Source: Mycoplasmatota bacterium
GTDB lineage: Bacteria; Bacillota_I; Bacilli_A; Izemoplasmatales; Izemoplasmataceae
DNA length: 7,796 bases
Direction: 5' to 3'
NCBI GenBank assembly: GCA_030641535.1
Contig: DAOWHG010000075.1
Location: forward strand, 1-7,796
The translations under genes and the position numbers were made by a program. Shown here in pieces: positions 1 to 4,838 of the stretch; the stretch's first letter is position 1, and each line of letters opens with the position of its first letter. The notes beneath the pieces are model-generated. The model was not told the DNA's origin. It made no database searches and saw only the letters and a program-made list of their open reading frames with translations.

Positions 1-74
1 TGGCAGGGGCGGAGAGGATCGAACTCCCGTAGACGGTGTTGGAGACCGCTGCATAACCATTTTGCTACGCCCCT
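1..74 (-). tRNA. trnW: tRNA-Trp (anticodon CCA)
   Basis: Read on the minus strand, the acceptor AGGGGCG pairs with CGCCCCT, followed by discriminator G and an encoded CCA at the very edge of the window. The anticodon stem GCGGT/ACCGT encloses the loop CTCCAAC, giving anticodon CCA, which reads UGG. The T loop TTCGATC closes on a GGGAG/CTCTC stem with one G-U pair. The gene lies 26 nt downstream of tRNA-Tyr and has no promoter or terminator between, so both probably come from one transcript. The cluster may continue beyond position 1. Confidence 0.96.
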
Positions 75-100
75 AAAAATAGAAACACACTGTTGGAAAA

Positions 101-184
101 TGGTGGAGGGGGACGGATTCGAACCGCCGAACCCTAAGGAACAGAGTTACAGTCTGTCGCGTTTAGCCTCTTCGCTACCCCTCC
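101..184 (-). tRNA. trnY: tRNA-Tyr (anticodon GTA)
   Basis: Read on the minus strand, acceptor GGAGGGG pairs with CCCCTCC, followed by discriminator A and an encoded CCA. The anticodon stem ACAGA/TCTGT encloses CTGTAAC, giving anticodon GTA. At 84 nt it has a long variable arm of about 12 nt, as expected for a class II bacterial tRNA-Tyr. The T loop is TTCGAAT. It is the first gene of the tRNA transcript and sits about 35 nt downstream of the predicted transcription start. Confidence 0.96.
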
Positions 185-190
185 AACATG

Positions 191-263
191 GCAACTATTA
201 AGCCTTACTCTTTTTTAGCGCTATTTCATTATAGCAAAGTCATTTTCAAAAAGCAACTATTAA
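191..263. repeat. 11-bp direct repeat flanking the tRNA promoter
   Basis: GCAACTATTAA occurs at 191-201 and again at 253-263, 62 bp apart. One copy overlaps the tRNA promoter -35 and the other lies in the tRNA-Tyr leader, 7 nt before the mature tRNA. It may be the remnant of a small duplication or chance in AT-rich DNA. Confidence 0.4.
228..256 (-). promoter_or_regulatory. promoter of the tRNA-Tyr/Trp transcript
   Basis: On the minus strand a consensus -10 TATAAT (228-233) is preceded by TGC (234-236), making an extended -10. A weak -35 TTGCTT (251-256) lies exactly 17 nt upstream. The predicted start is near 220, leaving a leader of about 35 nt before tRNA-Tyr. The promoter lies between the copA terminator and the tRNAs, so the tRNAs do not depend on the metal operon. 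Confidence 0.75.
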
Positions 264-275
264 AAGAGAAAATTA

Positions 276-299
276 AAAGAGGATTTTTCAATCCTCTTT
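276..299 (-). terminator. rho-independent terminator of the arsR-copA operon
   Basis: A 10-bp perfect stem (276-285 with 290-299) with a 4-nt loop contains the core GAGGATT/AATCCTC. On the minus strand it is followed by the T-rich tract TTTAATTTTCTCTTTT. The 5' arm of the RNA hairpin includes two bases of the copA stop codon (298-300), so the termination hairpin begins inside the stop codon. Confidence 0.85.
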
Positions 300-492
300 A
301 TAATTTAACGTCATATCCTTTTGATTCTATTATTTCAATTACTTGTTCTTGTGATTTGTCTTTAAGCTCTACTTCTACTGTTTTAGTAAGTAAATCTATT
401 TCTACTTTATCGAATCCATTTTCATTCAATGCTTTTCTTATTGTCATTTCACAATGTCCACATGTCATATTTGTAACATTAACTTTCATCAT
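298..492 (-). CDS. possible internal-start product: CopZ-like copper chaperone (64 or 63 aa) nested in frame in copA
   Basis: The last 64 codons of copA form a complete HMA/CopZ-type domain: a beta strand (MKVNVTNM), the metal motif MTCGHC with Cys at local positions 11 and 14, then the usual alpha-beta-beta-alpha-beta pattern ending in GYDVKL. The length is close to that of free CopZ/Atx1-like chaperones (about 65-70 aa). Two consecutive ATGs (490-492 and 487-489) follow a perfect Shine-Dalgarno AAGGAGGTGA at 494-503, with 4 and 7 nt between AGGAGG and the ATGs; the second is near-ideal. It shares frame and stop with copA. E. coli copA makes a separate chaperone from the same gene by frameshifting and exposes its N-terminal domain; here the sequence suggests in-frame internal initiation of the C-terminal domain. 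Translation as a separate protein is inferred, not shown. Confidence 0.5.
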   Translation of the reverse strand: MMKVNVTNMTCGHCEMTIRKALNENGFDKVEIDLLTKTVEVELKDKSQEQVIEIIESKGYDVKL

Positions 493-2685
493 GTCACCTC
501 CTTCGCTTTTAAACTCAGGTAATTTATATCCTTTTAGTCTTAAAGCGTTTAAGACTACCATTATCGATGAGAATGCCATAGCGGCAGCCGCAACTACCAT
601 ACTCAATCTTCCTGTTGCCGCCATTGGTATGGCTACTAAGTTATATGAGAATGCCCAGAAGAAGTTTTGATATATATTTCTCATTGTAGCGTTACTCATA
701 TCAATTGCCTTTATTACTAGACCAAGATCATGACTCATTAATGTAACATCAGATGAATCAATAGCAATATCTGTTCCACTTCCCATAGCAAATCCTACAT
801 CCGCAAGTTTTAAAGCTGGTGCATCGTTAATTCCATCTCCAACAAATGCAACTACTTTTCCTGAAGCTTGTATCTCTTCAACAATTTGTGCTTTTTCATG
901 AGGTAAGACACTTGCGTAAATATTATCTATTCCAAGTTCTTTCGCAATAGCTTTAGCTACAACTTCGTTATCACCAGTAATCATATATGGCTCTAGCCCA
1001 CGTTTTTTCATTTCGGATATAACAGACTTAGATGTATCTTTTATTTCGTCTCTAACAGCGTACATTGCTTCTACAGAGTTATCTATCACAATGAAGTTAG
1101 TTGTTTTAGCCTCACTAAGTAATCTATTGTATTCTGAATTATATTCTTTATAATCGATTTTTAAATCTTCAAGTATTTTTACAGATCCAATATAGATAGT
1201 TTTGTCTAAAACTGTAGCTTTTATACCTTTACCATCCAATACTTCAAAATTAGTAACCTCAAAAGTATTTGCATCTTTTTCTTCACCATACTCTTTGACA
1301 GCTTGGCTTATAGGATGAGTTGATTCTTTTTCTATACTATAAACTATATCTAATACTTCTTTGTTTCCTGTAAAATCTGTAACTACAGGTTTTCCTATTG
1401 TTAGTGTTCCTGTTTTGTCAAAAGCTATTGCCTCAATCTTTTTAGCTAACTCGAAGAACTCTCCACCTTTATATAAAATGTGATTTTGAGCTGCTTTACC
1501 GTTCCCTACTAAAATACTTGTAGGAGTGGCTAGTCCTAAAGCACACGGACAGCTAATAACTAAAATTGCGACTGTTCTTTCAAATGCGATACTAAAATCA
1601 AAACCAAGTACAGCGAACTGAATAAAGAAATTAAGTATTGCAATCGATACTACTAATGGAACAAAATACGATGCTATTTTATCCGCAGTTCTCTGAATAG
1701 GAGGCTTCGCTGCACTGGCTTCTTCAACTGTTGAAATAATTTGACTTAACAAGGTATCGCTACCTATTTTAGTTGCTTCAATAATTATTTTTTCTCTTAA
1801 GTTAATTGTTGCTCCAATAACTTCAGAGTCTTTTTTCTTTTTAATTGGGATACTTTCACCAGTTATCATTGATTCATCAACATAACTAGTTCCTGACAAT
1901 ACTTTCCCATCAACTGGAATCTTTTCATTTGCTAAGACAATAATATTGTCACCTAATGTAACATCATCAATATTAATCATCTTTTCTATTCCATCTTTTA
2001 TAACTCTCGCTTCTTTAGCTCCTAAATTAACTAAAGCAACTAATGCATCAGTAGTTCTTTCTTTAGCAATATGTTCTATATAATTACCAATTAGAACCAT
2101 TGTAATGATTAACGCACTTATTTCAAAATAATAAACTGGGTGCATTTGTGTTTCAATAAATAGATGTACAAATAATAAGTACATGCTATATAGATAAGCA
2201 CTAGTAGTTCCAAGTACTACAAGAATATCCATTCCAAGGACTTTCTTTCTTATACTGTTGTATGCACCTAAGTAGAATCTTCTCCCTACATAAAACTGTA
2301 CTATTCCCGATATACCCAATTGGAATAATCCATCTTTAAATAGATTTGGAACGTATATAAAATCAAACCACTTAAGATGTCCAAACATTGCCCATAAAAG
2401 TGGAATACTAAAGAATATTGATATATATAATTCCCTACGCATTTTAAGACGTAGTTTCTTATTATCCTCAAGCGTTTCTTCAAGTACAGGTACATATCCT
2501 GCTTGTTTAACAATATCAGCAATCTCTACTAAACTATATTTTTTTTCATCATATTCAAATAATACTTTACCTGCTCCAACATTAACTTTTGCACTAATTC
2601 CTTCATAATGCTCAAAAGTATTCGTAATTGTCATTGCGCACATTGCACAAGTCATCCCATCAACTCGCATTGATTTTTTTATCAT
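298..2685 (-). CDS. copA: Cu(+)-exporting P1B-1-type ATPase CopA with N- and C-terminal HMA domains
   Basis: This is a 795-residue membrane pump that exports Cu(I), possibly also Ag(I), using ATP. An N-terminal heavy-metal-binding domain (about 5-68) has GMTCAMC with C13 and C16. The actuator domain has TGES at 275-278. The transmembrane metal site has CPC at 379-381, with Y681-N682 and M703-x2-S706-S707 in the last two helices; this set marks the Cu(+) subclass rather than Zn/Cd pumps. The phosphorylated Asp is D423 in DKTGT, the nucleotide domain has H457-P458, and the hinge is GDGIND at 616-621. A second HMA domain (732-795, C742 and C745) ends the protein. The ATG at 2685 directly follows the arsR stop and has the Shine-Dalgarno GAGGTGA six nt upstream. 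All catalytic residues are present. The C-terminal HMA may also be made separately (see 298-492). Known of the family: motif roles. Inferred: copper as the physiological substrate. Confidence 0.95.
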   Translation of the reverse strand: MIKKSMRVDGMTCAMCAMTITNTFEHYEGISAKVNVGAGKVLFEYDEKKYSLVEIADIVKQAGYVPVLEETLEDNKKLRLKMRRELYISIFFSIPLLWAMFGHLKWFDFIYVPNLFKDGLFQLGISGIVQFYVGRRFYLGAYNSIRKKVLGMDILVVLGTTSAYLYSMYLLFVHLFIETQMHPVYYFEISALIITMVLIGNYIEHIAKERTTDALVALVNLGAKEARVIKDGIEKMINIDDVTLGDNIIVLANEKIPVDGKVLSGTSYVDESMITGESIPIKKKKDSEVIGATINLREKIIIEATKIGSDTLLSQIISTVEEASAAKPPIQRTADKIASYFVPLVVSIAILNFFIQFAVLGFDFSIAFERTVAILVISCPCALGLATPTSILVGNGKAAQNHILYKGGEFFELAKKIEAIAFDKTGTLTIGKPVVTDFTGNKEVLDIVYSIEKESTHPISQAVKEYGEEKDANTFEVTNFEVLDGKGIKATVLDKTIYIGSVKILEDLKIDYKEYNSEYNRLLSEAKTTNFIVIDNSVEAMYAVRDEIKDTSKSVISEMKKRGLEPYMITGDNEVVAKAIAKELGIDNIYASVLPHEKAQIVEEIQASGKVVAFVGDGINDAPALKLADVGFAMGSGTDIAIDSSDVTLMSHDLGLVIKAIDMSNATMRNIYQNFFWAFSYNLVAIPMAATGRLSMVVAAAAMAFSSIMVVLNALRLKGYKLPEFKSEGGDMMKVNVTNMTCGHCEMTIRKALNENGFDKVEIDLLTKTVEVELKDKSQEQVIEIIESKGYDVKL
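494..503 (-). promoter_or_regulatory. internal Shine-Dalgarno within copA
   Basis: The minus strand reads AAGGAGGTGA, a 10-nt full complement to the 3' end of 16S rRNA, inside the copA codons for Glu-Gly-Gly-Asp (728-731). It lies just before ATG-ATG at the start of the C-terminal HMA domain. It is a better match than the copA start's own site (GAGGTGA). It falls in the linker between the last membrane helix and the HMA domain, where protein sequence is expected to be weakly constrained. Confidence 0.6.
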
Positions 2686-3054
2686 CTAGCTCACCTCGTT
2701 TTTAAATACATTGCACACGTAGACATTTTGATCTTTAATTTCCTCATGTTTAAGAAATACTTGATGATCTTTTATCAACATGGCCTCTTTCATTTTAATT
2801 TCTACAATATGATCAACTAAGAATTTGTTTTTCTTAAATTCTTCTGTTAGAAAATAAAAAGCTCTTTGCTTCTCTCTTCTAACTCCCACTATTCCAGCAT
2901 CTTTTAAACTTATAAGATTCTTTGAAATATTTACTTGTCTTATACCTGTGATTTCTTCTAACTCACAGACACAAAGTTCATTTTCTAGCAATAAACTTAC
3001 AAGGCGTAGTTTTGTATTATTACTAATACTTTTTAAAAATACTAAGCTTTTCAC
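2686..3054 (-). CDS. ArsR/SmtB-family metal-sensing transcriptional repressor
   Basis: A 122-residue winged-helix regulator, the first gene of the copA operon, which it probably represses until metal binds. The order is family-typical: an N-terminal helix with TKLRLVSLLL (15-24), then ELCVCEL (26-32), where Cys28 and Cys30 match the metal-binding Cys-x-Cys of ArsR and CadC at the start of the DNA-binding region. The recognition helix is near 39-51 (RQVNISKNLISLK) and the wing near 57-69 (VGVRREKQRAFYF). The third Cys of E. coli ArsR (ELCVCDLC) is replaced by Glu33, but Cys114 near the C terminus could add a ligand. The start is GTG, with GAGGGTGA (3061-3068) upstream; no better in-frame start is visible. 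Its TAG stop is immediately followed by the copA ATG, so translation is probably coupled. Cu(I) as the effector is inferred from copA; the family also senses As, Zn, Cd and Pb. Confidence 0.9.
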   Translation of the reverse strand: MKSLVFLKSISNNTKLRLVSLLLENELCVCELEEITGIRQVNISKNLISLKDAGIVGVRREKQRAFYFLTEEFKKNKFLVDHIVEIKMKEAMLIKDHQVFLKHEEIKDQNVYVCNVFKNEVS

Positions 3055-3092
3055 AATGAATCACCCTCTCGCCTTTATATTACACCTTGGTT

Positions 3093-3122
3093 ATATTCCA
3101 TACAAGGAATATGCAAATATTC
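3093..3122. promoter_or_regulatory. probable ArsR-family operator (overlapping inverted repeats)
   Basis: There are three alternating half sites: ATATTC (3093-3098), GAATAT (3107-3112) and ATATTC (3117-3122). The first two extend to a perfect 7-bp inverted repeat, ATATTCC / GGAATAT, around a 6-nt spacer. The last two form GAATAT-GCAA-ATATTC. AT-rich imperfect palindromes of this kind overlapping the promoter are typical of ArsR/SmtB targets. The site covers the -10 and start region of the main predicted arsR promoter. Assignment to this regulator is inferred from position. Confidence 0.55.
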
Positions 3123-3146
3123 TAAATAATGAATTTAAATTGTAAA
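3119..3146 (-). promoter_or_regulatory. promoter of the arsR-copA operon
   Basis: On the minus strand, TTTACA (3141-3146, 5 of 6 to consensus) is separated by 16 nt from TAGAAT (3119-3124, 5 of 6). Transcription would start near 3112, giving a leader of about 58 nt. A second candidate closer to the gene is TTGTAT (3100-3105), 17 nt, TAATAT (3077-3082), which is weaker. Both overlap or adjoin the palindromes at 3093-3122, so the conclusion that the promoter can be blocked there does not depend on which is used. Confidence 0.6.
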
Positions 3147-3151
3147 GACTA

Positions 3152-3175
3152 TCTTTGCGGACTAGTAGACAAAGA
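3152..3175. repeat. 24-bp composite palindrome between the divergent promoters
   Basis: TCTTTG (3152-3157) and CAAAGA (3170-3175) are perfect inverted arms, and the hexamer ACTAGT (3161-3166) between them is itself a palindrome with exactly the same centre. Nine of 12 positions per half are symmetric. It overlaps the -35 of the thioredoxin-like gene and lies 5 bp from the -35 of arsR, which suits a regulator binding site for one or both promoters. No protein can be assigned. Confidence 0.4.
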
Positions 3176-3194
3176 AAATATAATAGCATATAAT
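3166..3194 (+). promoter_or_regulatory. promoter of the thioredoxin-like gene
   Basis: TAGACA (3166-3171, 5 of 6 to consensus) is followed after exactly 17 nt by a consensus TATAAT (3189-3194). The predicted start is near 3201, giving a leader of about 40 nt. A second TATAAT lies at 3179-3184, 18 nt after TTGCGG (3155-3160), a weaker alternative. The promoter is back-to-back with that of arsR; the two -35 elements are 19 bp apart. Confidence 0.75.
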
Positions 3195-3240
3195 ACAATT
3201 GAAATAAGAAAATTGTTCATCAAAATTCGGAGGATAAACT

Positions 3241-3552
3241 ATGAAAATTATAGAAAACTATAAAGATGTTGATAAGATAATCAACAAGGATTTAGTGATG
3301 GTTATAGCCAAAACACATACATGTTCATCATGTCAAACAATTGCGAGCATGTTAGAAAATAACTTAAAACATTATTATCAAATTGAGATCTATTCAATAT
3401 ATGTAGATGATATTGATAAATTTAGAGGCGAGTTCTTGATATTTAGTGTTCCCACTGTCCTTATATTTAATAAAGGTAAAGAGATTCTAAGGGAATCAAG
3501 ATATATGAATTACGCTAAGATAGATCGTTTGATTGAAATGTTTAACTCATAA
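3241..3552 (+). CDS. thioredoxin-like protein with CSSC active site
   Basis: A 103-residue single-domain cytoplasmic protein with no signal peptide or membrane span. The thioredoxin fold is shown by strand VMVIAKT (19-25), the redox motif C28-S29-S30-C31, and the cis-proline loop SVPTVLIF (69-76, P71), followed by a C-terminal helix. It probably carries out thiol-disulfide exchange or a related thiol reaction. It departs from classical thioredoxin: the WCGPC motif is replaced by THTCSSC, with no Trp before the first Cys and Ser-Ser between them, so its redox potential and partners may differ. The ATG has a strong GGAGGA at 3229-3234, about 7 nt upstream. It is transcribed alone, divergently from arsR-copA and convergently with the peptide transporter operon, and has its own terminator. 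A link to copper stress is possible from location only. The exact subfamily is not recognised. Confidence 0.85.
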   Translation: MKIIENYKDVDKIINKDLVMVIAKTHTCSSCQTIASMLENNLKHYYQIEIYSIYVDDIDKFRGEFLIFSVPTVLIFNKGKEILRESRYMNYAKIDRLIEMFNS

Positions 3553-3557
3553 AAAAT

Positions 3558-3591
3558 AAAAAGGTAGACAATAAAATTTGTCTACCTTTTT
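3558..3591 (+). terminator. rho-independent terminator of the thioredoxin-like gene, possibly bidirectional
   Basis: The stem core GGTAGACAA (3563-3571) pairs perfectly with TTGTCTACC (3578-3586) around a 6-nt loop and is extended by A-T pairs to 3558 and 3591. A run of T follows the GC part on the plus strand. The A-run on the left would act as a T-run on the minus strand, so it may also back up termination of the opposing operon. It starts 5 nt after the stop codon. Confidence 0.9.
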
Positions 3592-3605
3592 TATGAGCCA
3601 AATAA

Positions 3606-3634
3606 AAACTGATTGTGCTGAGCACAATCAGTTT
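3606..3634 (-). terminator. rho-independent terminator of the opp operon
   Basis: A 13-bp perfect stem (3606-3618 with 3622-3634, including CTGATTGTGC / GCACAATCAG) with a 3-nt loop. On the minus strand it runs into TTTTTATTT. It lies 17 nt after the stop of the small membrane protein gene, facing the terminator of the convergent thioredoxin-like gene. Confidence 0.88.
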
Positions 3635-3650
3635 CAAAAGTAATATTTTG

Positions 3651-3851
3651 TTACATTCTCATGAACCACTTGATAAATACATAGAAAATGATTAATACGA
3701 ATAGAACTGCAGGTAAGAAAGTTATCATAGCAGCTAAAATAATAGCGGTGATATCCCCTTTTTCTAAGTCAGATTCTTGAAATTCTTTTATTAACCTTTC
3801 GGACTTTTCTTTACGTTTTTTACGTGATTCATATTTAAAATAATCAAACAT
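3651..3851 (-). CDS. small single-span membrane protein of unknown function at the end of the opp operon
   Basis: The predicted product has 66 residues. Residues 1-32 are highly charged (KYESRKKRKEKSER then an acidic stretch) and probably helical. Residues 35-60 form one strongly hydrophobic segment with a Pro at 47, followed by the short basic tail KWFMRM. The positive N terminus should stay in the cytoplasm. There is no signal peptidase or lipobox site. Its ATG directly follows the oppF TAA with no gap, and a weak AAAGAG lies about 9 nt upstream, so it probably depends on translational coupling to oppF. It is the last gene before the operon terminator, which supports it as a real gene. No family is recognised. 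A role with the permease, such as an accessory or regulatory subunit, is inference from position alone. Confidence 0.7.
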   Translation of the reverse strand: MFDYFKYESRKKRKEKSERLIKEFQESDLEKGDITAIILAAMITFLPAVLFVLIIFYVFIKWFMRM

Positions 3852-4838
3852 TTATTTCAACTCTTTACCTGGATAATGACATGCAACAAAATGTCCCGGC
3901 TTTTCTTCAACTAATGCAGGTATTTCTTGTTTACATTTCTCAGTTGCGATTGGACATCTAGTATGGAACTTACATCCAGAAGGTGGATTTACATTTGAAG
4001 GAATATCTCCTTCTAATATAACTTTTTTCTTTTCAACTCCACGATCAGTTGTAGGAATAGCTCCAATTAACGACATTGTATAAGGATGTAATGTACTATT
4101 ATAGATTTCATCACTTTCAGCTAACTCAACAACATCACCTAAATACATAACGCAAATTCTATCACTAATATGTTTGATAACACTTAAATCATGAGAAATA
4201 AATAAGTAAGTTAATCCCTCTTGATCTTTCAAGTCCATTAATAAGTTAATAATTTGAGATTGAATTGATGCATCTAAAGCTGAAACAGCTTCATCACAAA
4301 CAATAAATTTTGGTTTCAAAGCAAGTGCACGAGCAATCCCGATTCTTTGTCTTTGTCCACCTGAAAATTGATGTGGATATCTATGAATCATATAAGGTTG
4401 AAGACCTGATTTATCCATAACTTCTAAAACATAATTTTCAAGTTCTTTGCTTCTAGCTTTATAAACTTTATGTTCAACTAATGCTTCTGAAACAATTTGT
4501 CCAACAGTCATTCTAGGATTTAACGAAGAATAAGGATCTTGGAAAATAATTTGCATTTCAGTACGATAAGGAATTAATTGTTTTTGGCTTAATTCACTTA
4601 TATCTTCACCATCAAAGATTACTTTTCCATCTGTAATTTCCTCTAATTTAAGAATAGTTCTTCCTAAAGTTGATTTACCACAACCTGATTCTCCAACTAA
4701 ACCTAAAGTTTCTCCGGCTTTGATTTCAAAGTTTACACCATCAACTGCTTTAACAAGTAGCGGTTTAGAAAACCACTTAGGATTTTTATGTGCGTAATAT
4801 TTTTTTAACCCTTCAAGCTTAATCATAGGTCTGTCCAT
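3852..4838 (-). CDS. oppF: oligopeptide/dipeptide ABC transporter ATP-binding protein OppF/DppF
   Basis: One of the two ATPase subunits of the peptide importer, acting at the inner membrane face; 328 residues, full length for the family. Walker A GESGCGKST is at 49-57, the Q-loop at Q100, the signature FSGGQRQ at 158-164, Walker B ends in D182-E183, and the H-loop is H216. A C-terminal oligopeptide-type extension has four Cys (289, 295, 302, 320), spaced C-x5-C-x6-C-x17-C; this pattern has been linked to an iron-sulfur cluster in related permeases. The ATG shares one base with the oppD TAA stop (TAATG), and the Shine-Dalgarno GGAGGT lies inside the oppD C-terminal codons, 9 nt upstream. The name F rather than D rests on gene order and on the CGKST Walker A form. 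Peptide size preference cannot be read from the sequence. Confidence 0.94.
   Translation of the reverse strand: MDRPMIKLEGLKKYYAHKNPKWFSKPLLVKAVDGVNFEIKAGETLGLVGESGCGKSTLGRTILKLEEITDGKVIFDGEDISELSQKQLIPYRTEMQIIFQDPYSSLNPRMTVGQIVSEALVEHKVYKARSKELENYVLEVMDKSGLQPYMIHRYPHQFSGGQRQRIGIARALALKPKFIVCDEAVSALDASIQSQIINLLMDLKDQEGLTYLFISHDLSVIKHISDRICVMYLGDVVELAESDEIYNSTLHPYTMSLIGAIPTTDRGVEKKKVILEGDIPSNVNPPSGCKFHTRCPIATEKCKQEIPALVEEKPGHFVACHYPGKELK

Noticed and set aside
188..670. 160-aa plus-strand reading frame
   Set aside because: It lies antisense over the 3' end of copA and the tRNA promoter, has no ribosome binding site, and its composition is that of an antisense shadow (Ser/Thr/Leu rich).
2301..2522. 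73-aa minus-strand reading frame
   Set aside because: Out of frame inside copA over the first membrane helices, which are clearly coding in the other frame.
2948..3145. 65-aa plus-strand reading frame
   Set aside because: Antisense to the start of the ArsR-family gene and its promoter; no ribosome binding site and no recognisable domain.
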